A DNA stretch of 64,000 nt, from the NCBI RefSeq assembly GCF_002968835.1, contig NZ_PKQK01000001.1:1612001-1676000 (forward strand), in the 5' to 3' direction. The notes under the pieces are model-generated. The model had not been told where the DNA came from and did no database searches. It saw only the letters and a program-made list of their open reading frames with translations. The DNA is from Paenibacillus sp. PCH8 (GTDB lineage: Bacteria > Bacillota > Bacilli > Paenibacillales > Paenibacillaceae). A program made the position numbers and the translations under genes. Positions 1 through 8,114 of the stretch are shown piece after piece; within the stretch, counting starts at the first letter, position 1, and every line of letters begins with the position of its first letter.

Positions 1-33
1 GGCGATATCCCGCATGGTGATATTGTTCTTCAG
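1..33 (-). CDS. LacI-family regulator, N-terminus only
   Basis: Only the first eleven codons lie in the window; the gene runs off the left edge. They read LKNNITMRDIA, the typical opening of a LacI/PurR helix-turn-helix (MRDIA begins the first helix). The best ribosome site is AAGGAGG at 44-50, ten bases ahead of a CTG codon at 31-33; the ATG at 13-15 would be too far away. The gene points away from the mannoside genes on its right and is the obvious candidate to control them. The CTG start is an inference from spacing. Confidence 0.6.
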   Translation of the reverse strand, partial: MKNNITMRDIA

Positions 34-222
34 CTTATGGTCGCCTCCTTCAAGCCGGTATAGGTACAATGTGCTGTCATTATGATTAACGCTTGCTTAT
101 TCACACATAATAACAATCCATATTAGTATACATCGTTACCCAAGTGGAATAAAGAAATTCTAGCTGATGCTGCGCTATTTTCTAGCATATTTCATCTTTC
201 CGCTGAAGGTTATCTTCGCAGA

Positions 223-1407
223 TTAGACCATTTGCTTCTGGAGAAGCTTCTCGTTTCGTTCAATCAGCTCACCGCGCTGACTGGCGCAGTCCAGGGAACG
301 ATACGGATCAGCTGGTGTATTGAACGTATAATCGACCAGTTTCTCCAGCGTGGTTGTTGCCACATGACAGCGGGTATCACTGGATGCGTAATAGATAAAG
401 ACTTCTTCCTTCTCATTGACCACAGCACCGTTGCAGAAAATAACATTGGACACATCGCCTACCCGCTCGTCGTCATAAGGAGCAATGAAGTGACCACCCG
501 GCTTGGCGATGATACGCGCCGGATTATTCAGATCGGTGGCGAAGGTGTATAACACATAACGCAGGCCTGCTGCGGTGTTCCGTACCCCGTGAGCAATGTG
601 AATCCAGCCGCGATCCGTCTTGAGCGGAGCAGGGCCCTGGCCGTTTTTGACCTCGTAGACCGTATGATATTGCCGTTCGTCGATGATCGTCTCTTCATGA
701 ATGACCGGGTTCAAGATATTCTCACACAGACCAAAGGCGATTCCGCCGCCGCTGCCGGTCGAGATGAATCCGTCCTGTGGACGTGTGTAGAAGGCATACT
801 TTCCATCCACGAATTCCGGGTGCAATACGACATTACGTTGCTGTGGTGAGTTCGTTGTGATGTTGGGCAACCGTTCCCAGCTTGTAAGATCTCTTGTACG
901 AACCAGTCCTGCCTGTGCAACTGCGCTGGACGTGTCAAAAGCGGGAGCCTCCGGGTCTTTGCGTTCTGAGCAATAGATACCATAGATCCAGCCATCTTCA
1001 TGTTGAACAAGACGCATGTCATACTGATTGGTTTCATCCGCATCGATATCTTCCCAGACTAATGGTTTTCCTGTGAAACGGAACCCGTCAACCCCATTGT
1101 CGCTCTCGGCGAGCGCAAAGATCGATTTACGATCCAATCCTTCGGTACGAATAACCATGATGTATTTGCCATTGAAATAGATGGCTCCAGGATTCAATGT
1201 CGCATTAATGCCCAGGCGTTCCATAAAATGCGGGTTGGTCTTCTCATCCAGATCGAATCTCCAATGCAGCGGTACATGATGGCGAGTGATTACCGGGTAG
1301 TGGTACCGATCATATACGCCATTGTAGAAGGAAGAATTGATCTCATTGGGACGAGTAAGCAGTTGTTCCTGTTTCTCCAGTAACTCCTTGTATTTCCGGT
1401 GTATCAT
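223..1407 (-). CDS. GH130 glycoside phosphorylase, mannosylglucose phosphorylase type
   Basis: A 394-residue cytoplasmic protein without signal peptide. Length and sequence fit GH130 subfamily 1, whose characterised members phosphorolyse 4-O-beta-D-mannosyl-D-glucose to mannose 1-phosphate and glucose. The five-bladed propeller hallmark QYDMRLV carries Asp130, which corresponds in position to the catalytic acid of the family. [11 protein letters not shown] and a phosphate-pocket-like [15 protein letters not shown] stretch are also visible. The ATG overlaps the stop of the upstream epimerase by four bases (ATGA), so the two are probably translationally coupled. The epimerase would make the Man-Glc substrate from mannobiose. 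The GH130 family is certain; subfamily and substrate are inferred from length and neighbour. Confidence 0.88.
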   Translation of the reverse strand: MIHRKYKELLEKQEQLLTRPNEINSSFYNGVYDRYHYPVITRHHVPLHWRFDLDEKTNPHFMERLGINATLNPGAIYFNGKYIMVIRTEGLDRKSIFALAESDNGVDGFRFTGKPLVWEDIDADETNQYDMRLVQHEDGWIYGIYCSERKDPEAPAFDTSSAVAQAGLVRTRDLTSWERLPNITTNSPQQRNVVLHPEFVDGKYAFYTRPQDGFISTGSGGGIAFGLCENILNPVIHEETIIDERQYHTVYEVKNGQGPAPLKTDRGWIHIAHGVRNTAAGLRYVLYTFATDLNNPARIIAKPGGHFIAPYDDERVGDVSNVIFCNGAVVNEKEEVFIYYASSDTRCHVATTTLEKLVDYTFNTPADPYRSLDCASQRGELIERNEKLLQKQMV

Positions 1408-2591
1408 TCTGATCCCATCCTCTCGATTAGTTCAATGCAAAAACGGCTATTGTGATATGGGCATTTCCACGGTCCGGCAATTTCGCTCTGATCCGGTATA
1501 CCGTTCCCGTCAACCGACCAGTACCATTCCCCACCAGCGCGCTGATCAATGATGTTTTCTTTCGTATAGTTCCACAGACGTTTCACTCTCTCCAGAAATA
1601 ATGGATCACCGGTGCGCTCATATGCGTTATAGAAACCAACCATGGCTTCGGCCTGAACCCACCAGATCCGATTCTCGTCCACATGATTTCCCTCTTGTTC
1701 ATTCATCAGCGAGCCATCTGCGAGCACAGCCACATTGGAGATGTTATAGGCAATATCCGTGACCATCGCGGCATACGCCGGATGTTGTTTCAATCCCAGT
1801 ACGTTCAACGCTTCGTCGATCAGCCAGCTTGCTTCAATGTCATGTCCGAACGAGCGCAGATCGATGATGGATTCCCACTGTTTGTTGAAAAACACCCCGA
1901 GAAACTTCGTATCCTTGTCATACACCCGTTCATATAGAATCCTCAGCAGTCGTTCCAGCGCCGCCTTCACTTGTTGATCCGGCCACACGCTATAGAGCGT
2001 GGTGTAGGCCTCTAACACATGGATATGCGTATTCATCGTGTAATCCGCAATAACCCCATTTTCGCTCAGCATTTCATTGGGCTGTTCATTCCATAAGCGA
2101 TCAAACTGCTCCTTGTATGCAGGCAGTTCGGCATCCAGACCTTTGTCCTCAATTAGAGCAAAAAGCGTTTTCGCAAGTTCCAATGCAGAAGCATCCCCAG
2201 TTGCACGATAATACTCACTGAGTGAGTACACACCGAATGATTGCGCATACACATGTTTGCTCGTATCTAACGCTTCCCCTGTAGTATCTACCATCCAGTA
2301 CATGCCGCCATATTTGGTATCCATCACATGATCTGCGAGAAAACGATAGGCATGTTGAGCGTGATCGCGCCATCTTTCGTTTCCGGTAACCCGATACGCT
2401 GCTGCAAAAGACCAGAGTTGCCGTGCCGTGGCAATACCGCCTTTGGGTGCCTGTTGATTAACCTGAAGATCATTGCCGACCCAACCGTAGAATCCACCGT
2501 GGGTTGTATCTTTGAGGTTGGACCAGAAGGGGAGAATGTGCTTTTCCCAATGTTCCTTAATTTCAGCCTTGATCTGAGTCGTTTGAGTCAT
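1404..2591 (-). CDS. Cellobiose 2-epimerase (AGE family)
   Basis: A 395-residue (alpha/alpha)6-barrel epimerase of the N-acylglucosamine 2-epimerase superfamily. It converts the reducing-end residue of beta-1,4 disaccharides, here probably mannobiose to mannosylglucose. The cellobiose 2-epimerase signatures are present: [10 protein letters not shown] (His189), [10 protein letters not shown] (His250), WWVQAEA and [11 protein letters not shown] (His380), giving the expected catalytic and binding histidines. The start is the ATG at 2589-2591, nine bases after AAGGAG; an upstream in-frame ATG has no ribosome site. It overlaps the downstream phosphorylase. The pairing of epimerase and GH130 phosphorylase is the known intracellular mannan-oligosaccharide route of Bacteroides and Ruminococcus. 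Confidence 0.9.
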   Translation of the reverse strand: MTQTTQIKAEIKEHWEKHILPFWSNLKDTTHGGFYGWVGNDLQVNQQAPKGGIATARQLWSFAAAYRVTGNERWRDHAQHAYRFLADHVMDTKYGGMYWMVDTTGEALDTSKHVYAQSFGVYSLSEYYRATGDASALELAKTLFALIEDKGLDAELPAYKEQFDRLWNEQPNEMLSENGVIADYTMNTHIHVLEAYTTLYSVWPDQQVKAALERLLRILYERVYDKDTKFLGVFFNKQWESIIDLRSFGHDIEASWLIDEALNVLGLKQHPAYAAMVTDIAYNISNVAVLADGSLMNEQEGNHVDENRIWWVQAEAMVGFYNAYERTGDPLFLERVKRLWNYTKENIIDQRAGGEWYWSVDGNGIPDQSEIAGPWKCPYHNSRFCIELIERMGSE

Positions 2592-2632
2592 GAGTGAGCG
2601 CTCCTTCAACATAACATGTATCATGATTAATT

Positions 2633-2648
2633 AAGTTATCGGTAACTT
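2633..2648. promoter_or_regulatory. Palindromic operator upstream of the epimerase
   Basis: AAGTTATCGGTAACTT has matching six-base arms AAGTTA/TAACTT around a CG core. It lies about 42 bp ahead of the epimerase start. It shares the TTA-N-CG-N-TAA core with elements at 2738-2750 and 2774-2783 on the other side of the divergent region, which suggests one LacI-type repressor for both transcripts. Confidence 0.5.
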
Positions 2649-2731
2649 TATTCAATAATATTAGTGTCGTGCAAAGGCGTTGTCAACGATTCATATCACA
2701 AAACGTTTGAGGTAAGGTATAAATAAATCAA

Positions 2732-2783
2732 TTGACAGGTAAGCGTTACCATAATAGAATTCATCTTGTAACCTTAACGATAA
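2732..2783 (+). promoter_or_regulatory. Promoter of the sugar ABC operon with two operators
   Basis: TTGACA (2732-2737) and TAGAAT (2755-2760) are spaced exactly 17 bp, a near-consensus vegetative promoter. Its spacer contains GGTAAGCGTTACC (2738-2750), and TTAACGATAA (2774-2783) lies just past the expected start of transcription. Both are TTA/TAA-armed palindromes with a CG centre like the one at 2633-2648. Operators between -35 and -10 and just past +1 are classic repressor positions. Confidence 0.6.
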
Positions 2784-2814
2784 CTTAACAAACTAAAGAA
2801 AGGGGTCGAAACAA

Positions 2815-4128
2815 TTGAGGAAAAACAAAGGTTGGATGCTGGTACTGACGATGCTGCTCATCACTTCACTGCTTGCTGCATGTTCATCAGGAGGTGGAAC
2901 TTCACAGGCGGGGGAGGAGATTAGTACTGATCCGGCAGACATCAAGGGTGAAATAACCGTTCTAACGCAACGTACAGATATTGTGGATACCGTATTCAAA
3001 GATTACGCTGCAGAGTTCAATAAAGAATATCCAGACGTCAAAGTGAACTTCCAGGCCTTGGCCGACTATGAAGGGCAAGTGAAGATCCGTATGAGCACCA
3101 AGGATTATGGTGACGTACTGATGATTCCAACCAGCGTTCCAATCGCGGATATCCCGGACTTTTTTGAGCCGCTGGGCACGTACGATGAATTGAAAGACCA
3201 ATACACCGCGATTGAAGAACGTATGGTGGATGGTCAGGTATATGGTATTCCTACGGTCATCACGTTCTCTGGAATCATTTATAACAAAAAGGTCTTCAAA
3301 GACGCAGGCGTTACGGAACTGCCAAAAACACCAGAGCAATTCCAGGCTGCGCTTCAATTGGTCAAAGATAATACAGATGCGGTCCCGCTCTACACCAACT
3401 ATGCATCCGGCTGGGCTCTCACCCAATGGGAAGCAGACCTGCCAACAGTTGCAGGCAGCGTGGATTACGTGAACGTGGACCAACCGAACACGGATGAGAA
3501 CTTTGTGGCTGGAGAGCCGCACTATGAGCTATACAAAGTGCTCTACGATTCAGCCAAGAACGGTCTGATCGAGAAAGATCCAACGACAACCGACTGGGAA
3601 AGCTCCAAGGCTGATCTTGCCAAAGGCAAAATTGCCACGATGGCACTTGGTTCTTGGGCCATCACACAGATCCAAGGGTTGACGGATACCCCTGACGATA
3701 TTGGATTCTTACCTTTCCCAACCCATGCAAGTGAAGTTGTGGTTCCGCTCTCCGCGGACTATAACATCGGCATGAACGTGAACAGTGAGAACAAACCTGC
3801 TGCCAAAGCCTGGATTGACTGGTTCCTGGCGAAATCGAACTACGCGGTTGAACAGGGCGGCGGTATGGATGCAGACAAAAACGCTGAATTGCCACCGATT
3901 CTGGATCAATATAAAGATGTGAAATTCTCCACGCTTACACCTGCCAAAGAAGGTCAGGAAGGTCTGGTCGACAAGATCGATAACGAAGGTGAAATTGGTC
4001 TCTGGCAGCCTGACTTTAAGAAACGCATCATCGAAGCAGGTATCGGTAACCGCAAGGAATCGTACGACGACATCATGAAAGATCTGAACGATAAGTGGGT
4101 CAAAGCACGAGCAGAACTCACGGAATAA
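2815..4128 (+). CDS. Extracellular sugar-binding lipoprotein of ABC importer
   Basis: A 437-residue family 1 solute-binding protein. The N-terminus has basic residues, a hydrophobic stretch and a lipobox LLAAC, so Cys23 would be lipidated and the protein held at the outer face of the membrane. ITVLTQRTDIVD, then YGIPTVITFSGIIYNK and later FLPFPTH are typical of the maltose/multiple-sugar binding fold. A TTG start is used, about ten bases after AAAGGGG. It is first in an operon with two permeases and a GH130 phosphorylase, which points to beta-manno-oligosaccharides as ligand. No ATPase is encoded here, so a shared MsmX-type ATPase is expected. The ligand is inferred. Confidence 0.85.
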   Translation: MRKNKGWMLVLTMLLITSLLAACSSGGGTSQAGEEISTDPADIKGEITVLTQRTDIVDTVFKDYAAEFNKEYPDVKVNFQALADYEGQVKIRMSTKDYGDVLMIPTSVPIADIPDFFEPLGTYDELKDQYTAIEERMVDGQVYGIPTVITFSGIIYNKKVFKDAGVTELPKTPEQFQAALQLVKDNTDAVPLYTNYASGWALTQWEADLPTVAGSVDYVNVDQPNTDENFVAGEPHYELYKVLYDSAKNGLIEKDPTTTDWESSKADLAKGKIATMALGSWAITQIQGLTDTPDDIGFLPFPTHASEVVVPLSADYNIGMNVNSENKPAAKAWIDWFLAKSNYAVEQGGGMDADKNAELPPILDQYKDVKFSTLTPAKEGQEGLVDKIDNEGEIGLWQPDFKKRIIEAGIGNRKESYDDIMKDLNDKWVKARAELTE

Positions 4129-4197
4129 GCAGATTGCAGCGGAGACATCGTTCTCTAAAAGCAATACGTATATCTGACCACCGTTGACACATAGCGT

Positions 4198-4357
4198 GGC
4201 AATGTACATTGCCTGAGGGGGAAGGGGTTCCCTTTCCATAAGGCATTTTGCATCTGGATGCAGGGTAGCGGATGTGAAATGCCACCTTTGGTGGTTGATG
4301 ATCCAGCTGGACTTGGTTTGGACGTGAGTCTTTCGATATAAAGCGGTTCAACCGCTT
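4198..4357 (+). other. Palindrome-rich spacer between binding protein and permease
   Basis: The 244-base gap after the binding protein holds GGCAATGTACATTGCC (4198-4213, a perfect palindrome), a GGGAA/TTCCC hairpin just after it, and AAGCGGTT/AACCGCTT around one base (4341-4357) directly ahead of the permease ribosome site. There is no T run, so these are not clear terminators. Such structures often stabilise the upstream mRNA and hold down permease expression relative to the binding protein. Confidence 0.45.
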
Positions 4358-4372
4358 GGAGGTGTGGAGAGC

Positions 4373-5260
4373 ATGAAGTACTTAAAGGTTTCAAATTGGG
4401 GCTACTCAGCGCAACGGATATTTATCATCTTTGCCTTCTCAATAATTCCGTTGGCATTGCTGTTCACGTTTGCATACTTACCTGTCATTAACATGTTCAA
4501 ATACAGTTTCACCGATTGGAACGGATACAGCAAAAGATTTGATTATGTTGGCTTTGAGAACTATACACGCATATTCAGTGATCCCGAATATTTCAAAGTA
4601 TTTATTGTCAGCTTGTACTACTTCGTAGCCACGTTCTTACAGATGGGGTTGGCACTCTACTTTGCCACGATTCTGAGTTTCAAAGTTCGAGGCAAAAACT
4701 TCTTCAAAGGCATATTGTTCTTCCCTTATTTACTGAATGGGGTAGCCATCGGGTTTATCTTCCTCTTTTTCTTCAAACCGGATGGCACACTCGATATGCT
4801 CATGCATGCTGTTGGGCTGGGACAATACACGCAGCTCTGGCTCGGTAATCCGAACATTATTAACGTGTCACTCGCAGGTGCGTCGGTGTGGAGATACATG
4901 GGCTTCAACTTTATCATTTTCCTGGGTGCAATCTCTTCCATTCCTAAGGATGTGTATGAAGCATCCGATATTGATGGCGCCACTCGCTGGCAGCAATTCC
5001 GCCACATCATCCTGCCGAGTATTACGCGTATCCTGCAGCTCAACCTGATCTTGGCCATTAGCGGCGCAATTAGTGCGTTCGATATTCCATATATCATGAC
5101 CGATGGTTCCAACGGCAGTATGACATTTGTAATCCAGACGGTTCATTTGGCGTTTAAATATGGCAAGCTGGGATTGGCATCCGCCATGGCTGTGGTGCTG
5201 CTCATGATCGTTATTCTCGTTACGCTCGTGCAGCGCGTCACCATGAAAGGGGAGGAATAA
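4373..5260 (+). CDS. Sugar ABC transporter permease (MalF type)
   Basis: A 295-residue integral membrane protein with about six hydrophobic segments. The EAA loop reads YEASDIDGATRWQQFRHIILP (near residues 195-215), the site that docks the ATPase. The first segment, FAFSIIPLALLFTFAYLPV, and the periplasmic YSFTDWNG are typical of MalF/UgpA-type subunits. The ATG at 4373 is used because GGAGG lies ten bases upstream; a GTG nine bases earlier is too close to it. It is two bases from the next permease gene, with which it forms the membrane channel of the presumed mannoside importer. Confidence 0.88.
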   Translation: MKYLKVSNWGYSAQRIFIIFAFSIIPLALLFTFAYLPVINMFKYSFTDWNGYSKRFDYVGFENYTRIFSDPEYFKVFIVSLYYFVATFLQMGLALYFATILSFKVRGKNFFKGILFFPYLLNGVAIGFIFLFFFKPDGTLDMLMHAVGLGQYTQLWLGNPNIINVSLAGASVWRYMGFNFIIFLGAISSIPKDVYEASDIDGATRWQQFRHIILPSITRILQLNLILAISGAISAFDIPYIMTDGSNGSMTFVIQTVHLAFKYGKLGLASAMAVVLLMIVILVTLVQRVTMKGEE

Positions 5261-5262
5261 AC

Positions 5263-6096
5263 GTGAATCAATTCAAATACACCCTTGCGAGCCTGGTTAA
5301 ATATACTTCCCTGATCATTGCGGCGTTTATCGCGCTGTTACCCATCGTGGTCATCCTGTTTGCATCCCTCAAAACGAATGCGGAATACGCCATCAGCAGC
5401 CCGCTTGCCCCACCAGCCAACTGGCTGAATTTTGCCAACTATACCAAGGCCTTTGTGGATGGCAACATGCTGGTCGGTTTCAAAAATACAATTATTATCC
5501 TGGTTATCTCCATTATAGGGGCGACCCTAACCGGTTCCATGATTGCGTATGTGCTGGATCGGTTCAAATTCAAAGGTAAGAAAATCATGGTCGCCGCATT
5601 CCTGCTCGCTACCCTGATTCCAAGTGTTACGACACAGGTCGCCACGTTCCAGATCATTAACGCTCTCGACCTGTTTAATACTCGCTGGGCTGCCATTGTC
5701 ATGTATCTGGGTACAGATATCATCGCGGTATATATCTTTCTGCAATTCCTGGGCTCGATCTCGAACGCACTGGATGAATCCGCAATGCTGGACGGCGCTT
5801 CGTACTTCACGATCTATTGGAAAATTATCTTGCCACTGCTGAAACCGGCTATTGTAACGGTCATTATTGTGAAAGGGGTCAACATCTACAACGACTTTTA
5901 CACGCCGTTCCTGTACATGCCCAAGACCGATCTGCAGGTCATATCGACCGCCTTGTTCAAATTCAAGGGACCGTTCGGATCACAGTGGGAAGTGATCAGC
6001 GCTGGCATCATGATCGCCATTATTCCAACCATGATTATCTTCCTGCTGCTACAGAAGTACATCTACAATGGCTTCGCGCAAGGCTCCGTTAAATAA
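5263..6096 (+). CDS. Sugar ABC transporter permease (MalG type)
   Basis: A 277-residue membrane protein with six predicted segments, the second half of the channel. The family features are LPIVVILFASLKTNAEY near the N-terminus, an EAA loop with DESAMLDGASYFTIYWKI, and the characteristic C-terminal NGFAQGSVK. It starts with GTG/ATG context two bases after the preceding permease stop and is followed 22 bases later by the GH130 phosphorylase, so all four genes are very probably one transcript. Confidence 0.88.
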   Translation: MNQFKYTLASLVKYTSLIIAAFIALLPIVVILFASLKTNAEYAISSPLAPPANWLNFANYTKAFVDGNMLVGFKNTIIILVISIIGATLTGSMIAYVLDRFKFKGKKIMVAAFLLATLIPSVTTQVATFQIINALDLFNTRWAAIVMYLGTDIIAVYIFLQFLGSISNALDESAMLDGASYFTIYWKIILPLLKPAIVTVIIVKGVNIYNDFYTPFLYMPKTDLQVISTALFKFKGPFGSQWEVISAGIMIAIIPTMIIFLLLQKYIYNGFAQGSVK

Positions 6097-6118
6097 AAAC
6101 CGAAGGGAGAAATGAAAA

Positions 6119-7156
6119 ATGACAGTTGCTAAAACGAAAAACGTACACATTGTTGGGGATGCTTTGCCAAACATGCCTTGGGAGGACAAACCGGAGGGAT
6201 TGGATGCACCGGTATGGAGACACTCGGCGAATCCAGTCGTTACGCGTAACCCGGTGAAGGGTGTTGCCCGCATTTTCAATAGTGCGGTGGTTCCGTATGA
6301 AGGGAAGTTCATCGGGGTATTCCGCGCCGAGACGATTAATGGTCGCCCGCATCTGCATATGGGTTCCAGTGAAGACGGATTGTCATGGATCATTGAAGAG
6401 GAACGCATTGCTTTTGTGGATGAAAATGGCGATCCGTTCATGCCTAACTATGCGTACGATCCACGTTTGGTCAAAGTCGAAGATACGTATTACATCATCT
6501 GGTGTACAGATTTCTACGGTGCTGCACTCGGGCTGGCCAAGACGTATGACTTTAAGACGTTTATCCGCCTCGAAAATCCAATGCTGCCATTCAACCGTAA
6601 TGGCGTATTGTTCCCGCGCAAAATCAACGATAACTATGTGATGCTGTCCAGACCAAGCGACAGTGGACATACACCGTTCGGGGACATCTTCCTGAGTGAA
6701 AGCCCGGATCTCGTGTACTGGGGCAAACATCGTCATGTCATGAGCAAAGGCGGTCAGGGCTGGTGGCAATCGGTCAAAATTGGCGGCGGACCCGCCCCGA
6801 TTGAGACATCCGAAGGCTGGCTGATGTTCTACCATGGTGTAACCGGAACGTGCAACGGATTTGTATACAGCATGGGTGCGGTCATTCTCGATCTGGATGA
6901 GCCGTCCAAAGTGAAATATCGTTCCTCCAACTTCGTGCTGACCCCGGAGAAATGGTACGAGGAGCAAGGATTCGTTGATAATGTCATCTTCCCGTGTGCT
7001 ACGCTGCATGATGCCGAGACTGGACGTATTGCCATCTATTACGGCGCTGCCGACACGTATGTTGGCGTGGCGTACACAACTATCGAAGAGATCGTAAACT
7101 ATGTTATGGAGACAGATGAAGTCATCGCCGGAGATCACGAGGAAGGCAAGTTGTAG
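6119..7156 (+). CDS. GH130 phosphorylase, manno-oligosaccharide type
   Basis: A 345-residue cytoplasmic enzyme of GH130, shorter than the one at 223-1407 and resembling subfamily 2, which holds beta-1,4-manno-oligosaccharide phosphorylases and Man-GlcNAc phosphorylases. The catalytic loop reads NYAYDPRLVKV with Asp114. GGGPAPIETSEGWLMFYHG is the phosphate-side motif. A GGGAG site lies nine bases upstream. As the last gene of the import operon it would shorten imported mannosides to mannobiose, giving mannose 1-phosphate; the divergent epimerase and phosphorylase would finish the job. An N-glycan core Man-GlcNAc substrate remains possible. Confidence 0.87.
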   Translation: MTVAKTKNVHIVGDALPNMPWEDKPEGLDAPVWRHSANPVVTRNPVKGVARIFNSAVVPYEGKFIGVFRAETINGRPHLHMGSSEDGLSWIIEEERIAFVDENGDPFMPNYAYDPRLVKVEDTYYIIWCTDFYGAALGLAKTYDFKTFIRLENPMLPFNRNGVLFPRKINDNYVMLSRPSDSGHTPFGDIFLSESPDLVYWGKHRHVMSKGGQGWWQSVKIGGGPAPIETSEGWLMFYHGVTGTCNGFVYSMGAVILDLDEPSKVKYRSSNFVLTPEKWYEEQGFVDNVIFPCATLHDAETGRIAIYYGAADTYVGVAYTTIEEIVNYVMETDEVIAGDHEEGKL

Positions 7157-7195
7157 TATATAAATGGAGTTAAGGTGTAGAGAAGAGTAAACAAG

Positions 7196-7250
7196 CAAGG
7201 AGACGTATATGAAGATGAATTTCAGAGTTAGTCTCATATACGTTTCTTTG
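7196..7250 (+). terminator. Hairpin after the mannoside import operon
   Basis: ACGTATATGA (7203-7212) and TCATATACGT (7234-7243) pair perfectly, and the flanking CAAGGAG and TTCTTTG extend the stem with G-U pairs. The U-rich part lies in the stem, so this is a probable but not textbook terminator. Confidence 0.5.
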
Positions 7251-7272
7251 GTTTCGGTATGTGCAGACAGGA

Positions 7273-7413
7273 ATGGGGACGATGGGCAGCATGCTATTGA
7301 AACAGTTAAAAGAATACCACCGAAGCATCACGAGTCCGGATGATTTCGATGCCGATATCTTACTGACGCTTAGGAAAAATAAAAAAACGTCTGGAGACCC
7401 AATCCAGACGTAA
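7273..7413 (+). CDS. Small unidentified ORF or gene remnant
   Basis: A 46-codon ORF from ATG GGG ACG to TAA. The part LKQLKEYHRSITSPDDFD looks like real protein rather than random translation. No ribosome site stands ahead of it, the frame is open further upstream to 7219, and its 3' end runs through the terminator hairpin of the convergent operon. I read it as a possible remnant of a larger gene's C-terminus. No family is recognised. Confidence 0.2.
   Translation: MGTMGSMLLKQLKEYHRSITSPDDFDADILLTLRKNKKTSGDPIQT
7376..7411 (-). terminator. Terminator of the AT-rich ABC cassette
   Basis: On the minus strand ACGTCTGGA and TCCAGACGT form a nine-base stem with a seven-base loop followed by a run of Ts. 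This is a standard Rho-independent terminator just downstream of the ATPase gene. Confidence 0.85.
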
Positions 7414-7449
7414 TCTATTTATATGGTGACAGTATGACTAATAAACAAC

Positions 7450-8109
7450 CTACATAACGGTTCCCTCTTTAATATAGATAATTCTGTCACAGACATCAGC
7501 TACCTGATGATCATGTGTGACAATGACAATGGTCTTGCCTCTTCGGTGCAGCTCTTTAAAAATGTTTAATATGGATTGCTCTGTCTTCTCGTCAAGAGAA
7601 CCTGTCGGTTCATCAGCCAAAATAATAGACGGATCTTGCACTAGTGCTCTCGCAATAGCGACTCGCTGCATTTCTCCGCCTGAGAGATTATTCACAGTTT
7701 CCTCGGATAAATGCTCTATTTCTAAAGATGACAGTGTCTCTTTAACTTTTTTGTTTATAACTGATTTTGGTGCTTTACTGTATCTTAAAGGTAAAGCCAC
7801 GTTTTCAAATACATTTTTAGCTTCAATTAACGCATAGTTTTGTACAATAAAACCTATTACTTTCCTGCGGAAGATAGCGAACTCAGCTGATGTTTTGGAT
7901 AGTACATCTTGATCCAAATACTTGTATATCCCAGAATCAGCCTTCTCCAACCCAGCCATTATATTTAGTAACGTAGATTTACCTGAGCCACTTCTTCCCA
8001 TAATGGCTGTCATTGAGCCCTCTTCTAAAGTGAGACTTAGACCTCTCAATACTTCATTCTTTTTGGCTCCAGTTCCATAGCATTTATGCAAGTCGTTAAT
8101 CTCAATCAA
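7450..8109 (-). CDS. ABC transporter ATPase, MacB/LolD type
   Basis: A 219-residue ATPase with Walker A GRSGSGKST, signature LSGGEMQRVAIARAL, Walker B ILADEPTGSLD and the switch histidine in VIVTHD. The DEPTGSLD form and length are typical of MacB/LolD/BceA-type exporters that work with FtsX-like permeases. The TTG at 8107-8109 is preferred because GGAG lies eight bases before it; a GTG nine bases upstream overlaps the previous stop but has no usable ribosome site. It is last in a four-gene AT-rich operon and should energise the two membrane proteins encoded upstream. Confidence 0.88.
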   Translation of the reverse strand: MIEINDLHKCYGTGAKKNEVLRGLSLTLEEGSMTAIMGRSGSGKSTLLNIMAGLEKADSGIYKYLDQDVLSKTSAEFAIFRRKVIGFIVQNYALIEAKNVFENVALPLRYSKAPKSVINKKVKETLSSLEIEHLSEETVNNLSGGEMQRVAIARALVQDPSIILADEPTGSLDEKTEQSILNIFKELHRRGKTIVIVTHDHQVADVCDRIIYIKEGTVM

Positions 8110-8114
8110 TAAGA

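Noticed and set aside
7209..7343. 44-codon ORF with AAGGAG ahead
   Set aside because: It overlaps the long hairpin after the GH130 gene; the apparent ribosome site is part of the stem and the product shows no features.
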